Below, in pieces: positions 8,008 through 16,501 of a stretch of 64,000 nucleotides of DNA. Each line of letters opens with the position of its first letter. The stretch's first letter is position 1. The notes beneath the pieces were generated by a model. That model did no database searches, was not told the origin of the DNA, and saw only the letters and a program-made list of their open reading frames with translations. Source of the DNA: Cumulibacter manganitolerans (lineage in GTDB: Bacteria > Actinomycetota > Actinomycetes > Mycobacteriales > Antricoccaceae); contig NZ_WBKP01000007.1 in NCBI RefSeq assembly GCF_009602465.1, forward strand, positions 49,068-113,067, given 5' to 3'. A program made the position numbers and the translations under genes.

Positions 8008-9018
8008 TCAACCGCCCTGGTCGTCCAAAGCCGTGCCGATGGTGAGCACGACCTTTCCCGACGCCCGGTTGGACCGCATGTAGTCCGCGGCCGCCTTCGC
8101 CTCGTCCATGGGAAGCACCCGGTCGACGACCGCGCGGATTCTTCCCTGTGCGACGGCGGGCAGGACTGCCGGACGCAAGGCGGCGTACACGCCCGCACGC
8201 TCCTCGGCGGTCCGGACGCTGAAGGTGGTGCCCTGCAACCGGATGCGACGAAAGGCGAGGTCGTCGACGTTGATCGTGGACTCGGGGCCGGTGAGCCGGC
8301 CGATGTTGATGATCGTCCCACCAACTCTGGTCGCCGCGACGGAGCCGGCGAGCGGTCGACCCCCGAGATGATCGAGCACGACATCGACGCCGGTGGACGC
8401 GGTATGGCGCAGGACCTCGGCGGTGAACGAGTCGAAGCCGGTGTCGAGCACGACGTCTGCCCCTGCGTCGGCCAGCGCGCGGACTTTCGCCGGGGACCGC
8501 GTCGTCGCGATGACGAGCGATGCGTCGAACGCCTTTGCCAGCTGGATCCCGAGGAGGCCGACCGACGATGCTCCACCCAGCACGAGAACGGACTGTCCGG
8601 CGCGGAATCCGCCCTGGGTGACGAGCGCGTCGTGCTCGGTGGCGAGGCCGACCATCAATGAGGCGGCTTCGACCAGCGGAACGCCGTCCGGTACGGGAAG
8701 CACGTGGCGGTGGTCGACGGCGACGTACTCGGCGAGGGTGCCGCCGCTCGCGGCCATCACCGCCTGGCCGAGGTCGACACCGATGACGCCGGGCCCCGCC
8801 TCGATGACGCGTCCGGCGCACTCCAGCCCGCCGATGAAGGTCCCGGGCTTGGTGAGTGCCGCATTGTAGGTGCCTCGGAGCCGAAGCAGGTCGGCGCGAT
8901 TGAGGCCTGCCGCGGCCACCTCGATGAGCACCTCGCCGGGACCCGCTGTTGGGCGCGGCACGGAGTGAAGCTCCCAGTCCGGTCCGAGGCCGCCGACCAG
9001 TGCCCGCATGGTTGCCAT
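8008..9018 (-). CDS. Zinc-independent quinone oxidoreductase-like MDR dehydrogenase
   Basis: 336-residue medium-chain dehydrogenase/reductase. The N-terminal GroES-like domain lacks the catalytic and structural zinc cysteines of alcohol dehydrogenases. The Rossmann domain carries VLVLGGASSVGLLGIQLAKAF near residue 140, the NADPH-binding motif of the zeta-crystallin/quinone reductase group. The GLNRADLLRLRGTY segment near residue 45 is also typical of that group. I chose ATG at 9018 (GAGGA ribosome-binding site 6 bp before) and dropped the arginine-rich extension to 9213. It is divergent from the solitary binding lipoprotein gene. Confidence 0.85.
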   Translation of the reverse strand: MATMRALVGGLGPDWELHSVPRPTAGPGEVLIEVAAAGLNRADLLRLRGTYNAALTKPGTFIGGLECAGRVIEAGPGVIGVDLGQAVMAASGGTLAEYVAVDHRHVLPVPDGVPLVEAASLMVGLATEHDALVTQGGFRAGQSVLVLGGASSVGLLGIQLAKAFDASLVIATTRSPAKVRALADAGADVVLDTGFDSFTAEVLRHTASTGVDVVLDHLGGRPLAGSVAATRVGGTIINIGRLTGPESTINVDDLAFRRIRLQGTTFSVRTAEERAGVYAALRPAVLPAVAQGRIRAVVDRVLPMDEAKAAADYMRSNRASGKVVLTIGTALDDQGG

Positions 9019-9209
9019 CGTCGTCCTCGTTCCCGCCGCTCGCTTGCGCCGATGGTAGCGAGTGGGTCGGGCCGCACGCCCTCGGAACGGCGGCACGGAC
9101 CGTCCACCATGTGGGAGACCGTGCATGTGCGTTCGCTGTGCGGCGTGTCGCAATTTGGCTGACCGTCTGACTCGTGTTGCGATGGTGTTAATGATCACTG
9201 CAATCTCAT

Positions 9210-9229
9210 CCACGGGCTACAGCCCGTGG
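9210..9229. promoter_or_regulatory. Inverted repeat in the leader of the peptide-binding lipoprotein gene
   Basis: Perfect 8-bp arms CCACGGGC and GCCCGTGG with loop TACA, ending 32 bp before the lipoprotein start. It lies in the 243-bp divergent gap and could be an RNA hairpin in the leader or an operator. The rest of the gap (9019-9209) shows nothing I can name. Confidence 0.4.
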
Positions 9230-9261
9230 GCCTTCGACTCCAAGAGTGGGTGAGTGAATTC

Positions 9262-10860
9262 GTGTCAGCGAACAAGCGTGCACGGCAGATCCGAACCATT
9301 GCGGCGCTCGGCGCCTCAGCGCTGCTGCTCGCCGCCTGCGGCGGCGCCCCGAACCGCGAGACGTCCAAGGAGGTTGCCGAAGAGTTCTCGAACAAGATCA
9401 AGCTCGCCGACGATTACGACCCCAACGGTCATTTCTCGTACTCGTACAGCGTCATGACGCCCGGCTGGGATCCGATCAAGAGCGTCTCCGGCTTCGACTT
9501 CGTCACGCTCGCCCCGGTCTACGACCGGCTGGCGTTCAATGCTCCCGACGGCACGGTCAAGCCGATGCTCGCGACCGACTGGGAAACCAGTGACGACGGC
9601 AAGGCGCTGGTGATGAAGCTGCGCGAGGGCGTGACGTTCTCCGACGGGACGCCGTTCAACGCAGAGGCCGTCAAGGTGAATCTCGAGCGCGCGAAGGGCC
9701 AGGGCAGCCGGATCGCGACCGAGATCGAGCAGCTCGACGCGGTGGAGGTCCTCGATCAGTACACCGTCAGGCTGGTCGCGGACTCCGGCCTCGGTGCGCT
9801 GCTGACGGCGATGGCCGAGCGTCCGGGCATGATGGTCTCTCCGGCGGCGGCCGCCGCCGGGACGCTGGATACGCAGCCGGTCGGCGCCGGCGCGTACACC
9901 GTGACGTCGTTCAAGGCGGGAGACACCGCGTCGTACGCCAAGCGAGCGGGGTACTGGGACCCCGACGCGCAGCGGGTCGCCACCATGGACATCAAGCTGA
10001 TGACCGATGATCAGACCCGGCTCAATGCGCTGAACTCCGGTGAGGTCGACGGGGCCGTGATGCGGCCGCCGCAGGTCAAGACCGCGGTCGCCGACGGGCT
10101 GACCGTCACCGCGGCGCCGTCCTCGGTGTACATGTACCTGCTGGTGAACTCGGCGAAGGAGCCGTTCGACGATCCCAAGGTGCGCGAGGCACTGAACTAC
10201 GCGGTCGACCGCGTCGAGATCGGCGACGGCTTCTTCGAGGGGCTGTGCACCCCGCAGATCCAGCCCTGGCCGAAGAGCAGCTGGGCGTACAACGAGGAGA
10301 TCGGCGACGGCCTCGACATCTGGCCGCACGACGTGGAGAAGGCCAAGAAGCTGCTGAAGGAGGCGGGCGTCGGCGACGGGTTCGCGATGCCGGCCGTGAC
10401 GACCAACGTCACCTACACCGTGCAGCTGTCGGAAGTGCTGCAGGAGCAGCTCAGCGAGGTCGGCATCGACATGTCGATCGAGCAGGTGCCTACGCCGCAG
10501 GTGGTGGAGAGCTTCTCGGTCGCCAAGACGGTCGTCGGCAACGTGAACCCGTATTCCGGCAGTGCCGACCCGCACGGTGTCGCCTCGCGGTACCTGCTGC
10601 CGGGATCGATCTACAGCGTCGGCAACCCTCCGGCGCAGTCCACCCTTGACCTCGCACTGAAGGCATCGACGCCGGTCGATGCAAAGGACCGGGCGCCGAT
10701 CTACCACGAGATGATGCAGGACATGGTGGACAACCCGAACCACATGATCACTCTCTGCCAGCTGAAGGTGCTCAGCGCCTTCAACGACAACGTCTCCGGC
10801 TTCGAGCTCGGCTCGACGGGATTCCCCGACCTTCGGGGAGTGGCGGTCGCCAAGGAGTAG
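9262..10860 (+). CDS. ABC transporter substrate-binding lipoprotein (peptide/nickel family 5)
   Basis: 532-residue secreted lipoprotein: basic start, hydrophobic stretch and lipobox LLAAC with the modified cysteine at residue 26. The body has the family 5 extracellular solute-binding layout, including FVTLAPVYDRLAFN, a KLREGVTFSDGTPFNAEAVK block and VREALNYAVDR. The family binds oligopeptides, dipeptides, nickel or opines. No permease or ATPase genes lie beside it, so it is either an orphan that feeds another transporter or a separate sensor. GTG 9262 is preferred over 9226 and 9250 because GGTGAG lies 7 bp upstream; this is a judgement call. Confidence 0.85.
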   Translation: MSANKRARQIRTIAALGASALLLAACGGAPNRETSKEVAEEFSNKIKLADDYDPNGHFSYSYSVMTPGWDPIKSVSGFDFVTLAPVYDRLAFNAPDGTVKPMLATDWETSDDGKALVMKLREGVTFSDGTPFNAEAVKVNLERAKGQGSRIATEIEQLDAVEVLDQYTVRLVADSGLGALLTAMAERPGMMVSPAAAAAGTLDTQPVGAGAYTVTSFKAGDTASYAKRAGYWDPDAQRVATMDIKLMTDDQTRLNALNSGEVDGAVMRPPQVKTAVADGLTVTAAPSSVYMYLLVNSAKEPFDDPKVREALNYAVDRVEIGDGFFEGLCTPQIQPWPKSSWAYNEEIGDGLDIWPHDVEKAKKLLKEAGVGDGFAMPAVTTNVTYTVQLSEVLQEQLSEVGIDMSIEQVPTPQVVESFSVAKTVVGNVNPYSGSADPHGVASRYLLPGSIYSVGNPPAQSTLDLALKASTPVDAKDRAPIYHEMMQDMVDNPNHMITLCQLKVLSAFNDNVSGFELGSTGFPDLRGVAVAKE

Positions 10861-10878
10861 GGCGCGGACGGCGGCGTC

Positions 10879-11493
10879 CTAGGCCGGTTCGACGGTGCGA
10901 CGCATGACGGTGTTCTTCAGCCCCTTGGGGCGGACGAACTCGAAGCCGGCGCGTTCGTACACGGCGCGGGTGCCGTTGTAGAGGAACGACGAGGACAGCC
11001 GCCGCTCGCCGGGTATGTGCGGATACCCCTCCACCACGCCGCCGCCGGCCTGCGCGATCAGGTCGAGCGCGCCGTGCAGGGCGGTGGTGACCAGCCCGTG
11101 CTGCCGGAACCGCCGGTCGACGAAGACGCAGGTGATCCGATAGTCCGGCTCGGCGTCCTGCGCGGCCGCGAGATCGGCCAGGTACTGCTTGCGGTGGTGG
11201 ATGTTGGGCAGCTCCGCGGGCGTTCCGTACTGTGCCCACGCGATCGCCTCGTCGCCGTCGTCCCCTGGACGAACGACGAGGGCAGCATGCGCGGCGCCCG
11301 TCGCGACGAGCTGCTGCTTGAACGCTCGGCTGCCGTCGTAGCCCTTCGCGCGTTCCGCGCAGGCGGGGTGGAACCAGGTGCACCAGCACCCGCCGAAGAT
11401 GCCGTTGTGCCGCTCGACGAGCGCGGCGAACAGGTCCCACGTATCGACGGCGAGGGGCTTGATCGTCGTCGCGCCGGGCTCCCGAGTCGCCAT
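10879..11493 (-). CDS. GNAT family N-acetyltransferase
   Basis: 204-residue protein with acetyltransferase character: VFVDRRFRQHGLVTTALHGALDLI carries the RxxGxA/V-type acetyl-CoA loop and FLYNGTRAVYERAGFEFV is the usual C-terminal GNAT strand-helix. The N-terminus has a cysteine- and tryptophan-rich patch (GGCWCTWFHPAC) seen in a subgroup of uncharacterised actinobacterial acetyltransferases. The start ATG 11493 lies 6 bp after TACCGT, a leaderless arrangement without Shine-Dalgarno, so the extension to 12078 is rejected. Substrate unknown. Confidence 0.82.
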   Translation of the reverse strand: MATREPGATTIKPLAVDTWDLFAALVERHNGIFGGCWCTWFHPACAERAKGYDGSRAFKQQLVATGAAHAALVVRPGDDGDEAIAWAQYGTPAELPNIHHRKQYLADLAAAQDAEPDYRITCVFVDRRFRQHGLVTTALHGALDLIAQAGGGVVEGYPHIPGERRLSSSFLYNGTRAVYERAGFEFVRPKGLKNTVMRRTVEPA

Positions 11494-11567
11494 GGGGCGA
11501 CGGTACACCGCGGGCCGCGCCGCCGGCGAGCGCGCTGCTCCGCAGCCGGGAACGTCAACCAAGCGGA

Positions 11568-12623
11568 CTAGCGAGCGCCCCCCGATCCCCGCGTCCGCCC
11601 CTCGCGCGCGCGCCTGATGGTGCGCCACGCGTGGTAGGCCAGATCGCTGGACCACGCCTCCAGGCATCGGTGAGGGTACATCGTCGCAGCTCCACTGAGC
11701 TTGTACCGCTGGAGTCCTGTGCCCCAGTCGACGGCCGAGATCACCGGATCGCCGTGTGCCATGCGGATCACCTCGGCGTTGGCCAACGCGCCAGCGCTGT
11801 ACCGCATCCACTCCGGCGCCATGCGGTTGGAGTAGACGTCGAGGATGTCCGCGCTCTGTAGACAGAGGGCGTAACCGGCGAGCTCCGAGTTCAGCCGGTG
11901 GGTGAGAAGGCGGCAGCTCCCGTCTTGTGCGAGGGCGTGCACCATGTCTGCGAAGTACTGGCGGTAGCCGGCGTCCGCGAGCAGCGAGACATTCTGGCCC
12001 AGCTGGATGGTCCTGCGTTGATAGAGCGCGATCAGCTCCGGGACGATCGCGCTGATCTCGCTCGCATCCGACGTCCATCGCATCTCGCTGCGCAGGCTGT
12101 CCCGCTTGATGCGATTACGCGCCTTGGCAAGGGCGGAGCGGGTGTTGGGCGAGAGATGGGCGTTCAGGGGAGTGCCCTCCTGGAACACCAGCCGGGGCGA
12201 GTACTGCCGCGAGCTGACAGCGCGAGGCACCTCGCGCATCAGCGCGACCAACACGGGGTCGGTGATCTCCAGATAATCCAACCGCAAGACCCAGGGTGCG
12301 CGAAGCGCGCGAAGATGCCGGTGGACCGCGGCGGCCAGAGCGCGCGCGCTGACGGTGTCGACCGCCGGGAGCGCGCTGGGCAGACTGCTCTCACCGATGG
12401 TGCCGACCCGGTAGCCGAATCGACGCCGCGCGCGCACCAGCGGCGCGGCGCCGACCAACGCGCCGTTCCGGCGCAGCAGGACGGTCCACGGCGTCAGCTC
12501 GCGGTGATGGCGCAACCAGGCGAGCGTGGGCAGCCACCGGGCGGTGGCCGGCGCCCGGGTCCTCGCCAGCAGGCATTCCACCTCTGCGGCGCGCGCCTGA
12601 AGCGCCTCGAGCCCGACGACCAC
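11568..12623 (-). CDS. GNAT-superfamily protein of the BioF2/CelD-like type
   Basis: 351 residues. The central and C-terminal part (about 150-330) resembles the BioF2-like acetyltransferase domain found in FemAB/CelD-type proteins of envelope polysaccharide metabolism: LNSELAGYALCLQSADILDVYSNRMAPEW, then NAEVIRMAHGDPVISAVDWGTGLQRYKLSG. The N-terminal third (PWTVLLRRNGALVGAAPLVRARRRFG) forms the first half of the duplicated fold. Such enzymes transfer acyl or aminoacyl groups to polymers; the target here is unknown. GTG 12623 has no good ribosome-binding site, so the start is uncertain. The 168-bp gap upstream shows no feature. Confidence 0.7.
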   Translation of the reverse strand: MVVGLEALQARAAEVECLLARTRAPATARWLPTLAWLRHHRELTPWTVLLRRNGALVGAAPLVRARRRFGYRVGTIGESSLPSALPAVDTVSARALAAAVHRHLRALRAPWVLRLDYLEITDPVLVALMREVPRAVSSRQYSPRLVFQEGTPLNAHLSPNTRSALAKARNRIKRDSLRSEMRWTSDASEISAIVPELIALYQRRTIQLGQNVSLLADAGYRQYFADMVHALAQDGSCRLLTHRLNSELAGYALCLQSADILDVYSNRMAPEWMRYSAGALANAEVIRMAHGDPVISAVDWGTGLQRYKLSGAATMYPHRCLEAWSSDLAYHAWRTIRRAREGRTRGSGGAR

Positions 12624-12791
12624 CTCGGAGGAGAGTCCGAGGGCTCCGCCGTCGAGCCTTCATGGGCGGGAGCGACTGCCGGCCGCCGACGTCCCGGTAC
12701 CGCTGGGTCACCAGGCCGCACTGTGTCCCCCTCCTGGCAATGGCCCTGCAGGACCGGCGCGTTGTGGCCACAAGATACCCAAATCCGAGGC

Positions 12792-13688
12792 TCAGGTCCG
12801 GCGGGAATCTGAGGTCGTCGGGTACCAGTCGGCGATCGCGCGGCCGATCTCGTCAGGGGAGTCCTCCTGGATGAAGTGGATGCCTGCGACCGTCACCTCT
12901 TGCTGGTTGGGAAACGTGCGCGCGAACTCGCGCTGTGGCCCCGTCAGGATCGAGCCCGGCTCGGCGTTCACGAACAGCTTGGCCACCGGACTCGCGGCGA
13001 GCCAGTTGCTGTAGTCGTTGACGATCTGGCAGACATCAGCCGGTTCGCCCTCGATCGGTATCTCGCGCGGCCAAGTGAGGGTGGGCCGGCGATCTTCGCC
13101 CGGTTCGAGGAAGGGTGCGCGGTAGACGTCCATCTCAGCGCTGGTGAGAGGGCGTAGGACCGAGGCGGGAAGGACGCGCTCGACGAACATGTTCTTCTCC
13201 AGGATCAGCCTTTCCCCGGCCTCGGACCGGAATCCCTGGAACACGCCGCGCGCCGCCTCCGGCCAGTCCTCCCAGGTGACCTCACGGACGATTCCTTCCA
13301 TGTAGACGATTCCTTGCACGGCGTCGCGATGACGGTTGGCCCAGTCGAAGCCGAGGGCCGACCCCCAGTCGTGCACGACCAAGGTGACCCGCTCGGTGAC
13401 GCCCAGCTGCTCGAGGAGCTCGTCGAGGTAGCGACGGTGCTCGACGAACCGATAGCTGCCGGGTCCAGAATCCGCGAGCTTCTGCGAGTCGCCCATCCCG
13501 ATCAGGTCCGGGGCGATGCACCGGCCGAGCGCCTGGACGTGGGGGATCACGTTCCGCCAGAGGTAGGAGGACGTGGGGTTGCCGTGCAGGAAGACGATCG
13601 GATCTCCGTTACCGACCTCCGCGTACGCCATGCGACGCCCCAGCACGTCCGCGAACTTCTTCTCCAGTGGCTTTTCGGACGACGGCAC
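12792..13688 (-). CDS. dhaA: Haloalkane dehalogenase (LinB/DmbA-like, subfamily II)
   Basis: 298-residue alpha/beta hydrolase that aligns almost without gaps, by memory, to LinB-type haloalkane dehalogenases, which convert haloalkanes to alcohols and halide. The full catalytic pentad is present: nucleophile Asp107 in VVHDWGS, acid Glu131 in YMEGI, base His271 in [15 protein letters not shown], and halide-stabilising Asn37 ([12 protein letters not shown]) and Trp108. GTG 13688 with a GGAG site 7 bp upstream gives LinB length; the longer frame to 13952 is not family-like. No dehalogenation operon or mobile element is nearby, so the natural substrate is unknown, as for the mycobacterial DmbA/DmbB enzymes. 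Confidence 0.9.
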   Translation of the reverse strand: MPSSEKPLEKKFADVLGRRMAYAEVGNGDPIVFLHGNPTSSYLWRNVIPHVQALGRCIAPDLIGMGDSQKLADSGPGSYRFVEHRRYLDELLEQLGVTERVTLVVHDWGSALGFDWANRHRDAVQGIVYMEGIVREVTWEDWPEAARGVFQGFRSEAGERLILEKNMFVERVLPASVLRPLTSAEMDVYRAPFLEPGEDRRPTLTWPREIPIEGEPADVCQIVNDYSNWLAASPVAKLFVNAEPGSILTGPQREFARTFPNQQEVTVAGIHFIQEDSPDEIGRAIADWYPTTSDSRRT

Positions 13689-13811
13689 GGCGGCTCCATT
13701 CCTGGTCGGGAAGCTCGGCTGCCCTGCGGTGCGTCGGGAGGGTCCCACCAGCGGCAGCGCATCGGCTAGGTCGGTTCTACCACCTGACCGACTCCGAGCA
13801 CGAGCCCGCGT

Positions 13812-13890
13812 TCTCCGGAAAACGTCAGCCAGGAGACCCGCTGTCCACCCGGGGTGATCAGGTGGCACCCGGTACGTCGTTTTCCGGAGA
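13812..13890. repeat. Spaced 13-bp perfect inverted repeat upstream of the dehalogenase
   Basis: TCTCCGGAAAACG at 13812-13824 and its exact complement at 13878-13890, with 53 bp between. It lies 124-202 bp upstream of the dehalogenase start, inside the 421-bp gap 13689-14109. Two separated sites facing each other could be operator half-sites or a long hairpin. Nothing else in the gap is recognisable apart from a possible promoter for the secreted-protein gene. Confidence 0.45.
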
Positions 13891-14109
13891 GCCGCGGCCG
13901 CCGAACGGGCCGCACGGCCAGGCGCAGAGCGAAAACCGCTGATCAGAGCCATGAATTGCCCGGGTTCCAGATTGCGGCGGTGCTGCTGAGCCCACTACCG
14001 TGAGGACCGGGGACCGTATTTCCACGGTGTTGGAACGTGTCCTGGTTGTGCTAGGGCATGCGGTTCCCGAAACGGTCCACAGAAGTAACGTTCTCGGAAA
14101 GGAATTGCC

Positions 14110-14628
14110 ATGAAGCGACTCGGTACCATCGTGTCGGCAGCGGTGATGATGCTCGGAATGGGCACCGCCGCGTACGCCGCGACCACCGTCGATCTCGACA
14201 ATGCGCCCAACGGAACCCACTTCGTGAAGGGAACGACCGCCGACTGCACCGTCGACGGGGGAGTCGTCACCTGCGGGTCGTACGAGCTCGCGGGCGTCGG
14301 CAACATCGATGCGACCGCAAGCCTCGACGCCACCTACGCGGCGACGGTCAACTGCCGCAACCACGGCGGACAGGTCGTGGAGTCGCACTCGCAGTCCACC
14401 TCGGTGGCGTCCAGCACCGGTGCGCTGTCACCGGAGAACGGGCGTCTGACGGTCCCCACGCTGACGTCCGGCATGACACCCAGCGCTGCGCAGTTCGAGG
14501 AGCAGGCGACCTGTCCCAACCCCAACTGGACCAGTGAGGTCGACGCGAGCAGCATCGCGCTGACCGGCTACACCTACACGCTCAGCTTCGACGGCTACAC
14601 CGAGCCGGCGGTCACCATCACCGGCTGA
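14110..14628 (+). CDS. Small secreted protein of unknown family
   Basis: 172 residues with a clear Sec signal peptide: MKR start, hydrophobic core, and a likely signal peptidase site after AYA at residue 23. The mature ~149 residues are rich in Thr, Ser and Asp and predicted to be beta-rich, with four cysteines (in TADC, VVTC, NCRN and ATCP) that could form two disulfides. I do not recognise the family. GGAAAGGA precedes ATG 14110, and a strong terminator follows 20 bp after the stop, so it is a single-gene unit. An ordered small adhesin-like or inhibitor-like fold is possible but unproven. Confidence 0.7.
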   Translation: MKRLGTIVSAAVMMLGMGTAAYAATTVDLDNAPNGTHFVKGTTADCTVDGGVVTCGSYELAGVGNIDATASLDATYAATVNCRNHGGQVVESHSQSTSVASSTGALSPENGRLTVPTLTSGMTPSAAQFEEQATCPNPNWTSEVDASSIALTGYTYTLSFDGYTEPAVTITG

Positions 14629-14648
14629 CGTCACCGATGCCGGCAGAG

Positions 14649-14682
14649 GCTGCGGGGTTGCGCTGGAGCGCAGCCCCGCAGC
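14649..14682 (+). terminator. Terminator hairpin after the secreted-protein gene
   Basis: Inverted repeat with 16-bp arms (GCTGCGGGGTTGCGCT at 14649-14664 and AGCGCAGCCCCGCAGC at 14667-14682), one G-U wobble and two bases between. There is no long U tract, as is common in high-GC actinobacteria. Confidence 0.65.
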
Positions 14683-14744
14683 ATTCGGCCGAACTCAGGC
14701 GGACGGTGAGGCCGCGACAGTCGGGCAGCGCGCACCTGAGCATG

Positions 14745-16010
14745 TCAGACGCCGAGGTGGTCCAGCGCTCTGATGAAGTACTCGGCAAACAATGGGGGAT
14801 TCTCGGCCATCGAGAAATGTCCTTGTCCGGCCATCTCCCAGAACGTCGCGCCGGGGATGCGCGAGGCGGTCGCAGCCGACATGGCCGGCGTGCAGGAATA
14901 GTCGTATTCCCCGGTCATCATCACGACGGGACAGTCGCGGGTGTCGATCTGTGCGACGCGTTCACGGGCGTCCCATTCACCGCTGTAGAAGTCGATGTCG
15001 CCCTTGAACGTGTTGAATCCTCCCTGCGAGTATCCCCACCAGACCTTGCGGCGATAGCGTTCGGGGCTCGTGGGGGACATCAGGCCATACACCCACTCAG
15101 GCACGAACACGGTTTCGTCGACCTGGGGATTGCGTGCCCACGGCACCCTGCGGCCCGGAACGTGATCGGTCGCGGAGCAGGCGATGACGCCGCGGAGGCG
15201 GCCGGCCGCCCGCAAGGCAGCCTCCAGGCAGATCTCGCCGCCCATCGAGGATCCGCTGACCACCGGGGTGTGGAGCTGGAGTGCATCGATGACGGCGAAG
15301 ACCGTGTCGGCGTAGTAATCGGTCGTGAGGGAGTAGGACCCGAACGCAGCTCCGGGAATCATGTCCGACCGTCCGTGGCCCGGCAGATCGAAGGTGACGA
15401 GCCGGCACCGTGACGTCAGCAGGGGATCGGTCATGACGTCGTGGTACTGGCGCCCGTCCGCTCCCGCGGTGTGCAGCAGCAGGACGTCAGGACCCTGTCC
15501 GGCCGTCTCGTAGAAGATGTCCAGCGGCCCCTGACCGGTCTCGATCTGGACGTAGCCCGACCGGATCGCCGCCTTGCTCGCAGCGGGCACGTCGGGGCCC
15601 GTGTCCGGTTTTCCGGACGTTCCGCCGTTCGCCGTCATTCGGCCGATCTCCAGTACCCGACGGGCGATCTGGATGTGCTGAGCCATGGCGAGCTCGCTGC
15701 CCTCGACGGCTGCGGACGCCACGCGCATCCGCATCCCGAAGAAGTTCTGGTACGACGGAGGTGGAACGGCCTGGAAGAACTTCGACCAGTCCTCCGGCGC
15801 GGCCGACAGCGTGAAATCAGCAGAGTCCGGTTGGTCGGACCTCGCGCCCTGCAGCTGACCGTCGCGACAGACGAACTGGACGGACTGATCGGCCGAGCGA
15901 AGGCCGAAGGTCACGTCGGCGGCGATCAGGAATTCCTGCAGCTGCGGGTCTTCTGTACATGCCTGCTGCCAGGCGTCCAGATCGATGTTCTGCCAGGTGC
16001 GCCGAATCAT
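14745..16010 (-). CDS. SCP2-like domain fused to an alpha/beta hydrolase
   Basis: 421-residue two-domain protein. Residues 1-125 look like an SCP2/sterol-carrier fold: DADFTLSA-type strand (SADFTLSAAPEDWSKFF) and a final helix LAMAQHIQIARRVLEI. Residues ~150-421 are an alpha/beta hydrolase with nucleophile Ser255 (SGSSMGGE), Asp370 (GEYDYSC) and His398 (GQGHFSM), so the catalytic triad is complete. An SCP2 domain usually binds hydrophobic ligands and may present a lipid or steroid substrate to the hydrolase; this is inference. ATG 16010 is preferred because GAGGGAGAG sits just upstream; an in-frame ATG exists at 16025. Confidence 0.8.
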   Translation of the reverse strand: MIRRTWQNIDLDAWQQACTEDPQLQEFLIAADVTFGLRSADQSVQFVCRDGQLQGARSDQPDSADFTLSAAPEDWSKFFQAVPPPSYQNFFGMRMRVASAAVEGSELAMAQHIQIARRVLEIGRMTANGGTSGKPDTGPDVPAASKAAIRSGYVQIETGQGPLDIFYETAGQGPDVLLLHTAGADGRQYHDVMTDPLLTSRCRLVTFDLPGHGRSDMIPGAAFGSYSLTTDYYADTVFAVIDALQLHTPVVSGSSMGGEICLEAALRAAGRLRGVIACSATDHVPGRRVPWARNPQVDETVFVPEWVYGLMSPTSPERYRRKVWWGYSQGGFNTFKGDIDFYSGEWDARERVAQIDTRDCPVVMMTGEYDYSCTPAMSAATASRIPGATFWEMAGQGHFSMAENPPLFAEYFIRALDHLGV

Positions 16011-16256
16011 GCGGCTCTCCCTCATGCATCCCGGAGTGGCGCCGGTGCGGCGCCCTGGTCGTTCGATGATCCGGGGACTGTAGGCAGAGGCCGAATTTCC
16101 TGTCAATTGCGTCGGCCGTCGCGTGCTGCGCCGCGTCGGAGGTGCGCACATCGGAAGGACCTCGGCACCGACAGAGGACCGACCCGTCCACCCGTTGTGC
16201 ATAGGCCCGATCCGAAACCGCAGCTCCCCGCGCCGCACAGGTGCCAGGGTGACATA

Positions 16257-16463
16257 ATGTCGATTATCGGCGCAGGGCGGTGCAGGACTACGCAGGGTGC
16301 AGTGCGCTGCCAGCCCGGGCCGATCGACTGGCTGCAGACTGTTCTGCCGCCGATCGACGCGCGCCGCGCGAGTTACGGCGAGCCGAGCCGCCCGTCGCTC
16401 GACGATCCGCTGGCGGCTCGGCGGCTCGGCGGCTCGTTCGCGTCGTCTGAGCGGCAGGGCTGA
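16257..16463 (+). CDS. Candidate small ORF (68 aa) or leader of a small transcript
   Basis: ATG 16257 (preceded by AGGGTG) opens a 68-codon frame beginning MSIIGAGRCRTT and ending 7 bp before a plus-strand terminator. No other plus-strand gene precedes that terminator for more than 1.6 kb, so something is transcribed here. TAATGT at 16255-16260, within the palindrome ATAAT-GTCG-ATTAT, could be a -10 element; in that case the start codon would lie in the promoter and the product would be a ~235-nt RNA, not a protein. The peptide has no recognised domain. Either reading is tentative. Confidence 0.3.
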   Translation: MSIIGAGRCRTTQGAVRCQPGPIDWLQTVLPPIDARRASYGEPSRPSLDDPLAARRLGGSFASSERQG

Positions 16464-16470
16464 GCTGCCA

Positions 16471-16501
16471 GGTCTCTGGGGTGGCTCGGAGACCCCTTTT
16501 T
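16471..16501 (+). terminator. Rho-independent terminator in the gap before oppA
   Basis: Arms GGTCTCTG (16471-16478) and CGGAGACC (16487-16494) with an 8-nt loop, followed by CCTTTTT. This is one of the few hairpins in the window with a genuine T tract. It ends an otherwise unassigned plus-strand transcript. Confidence 0.65.

Noticed and set aside
12792..13952. Haloalkane dehalogenase on a mobile catabolic island
   Set aside because: No transposase, integrase or pathway gene is near it, and base composition looks like the neighbours.
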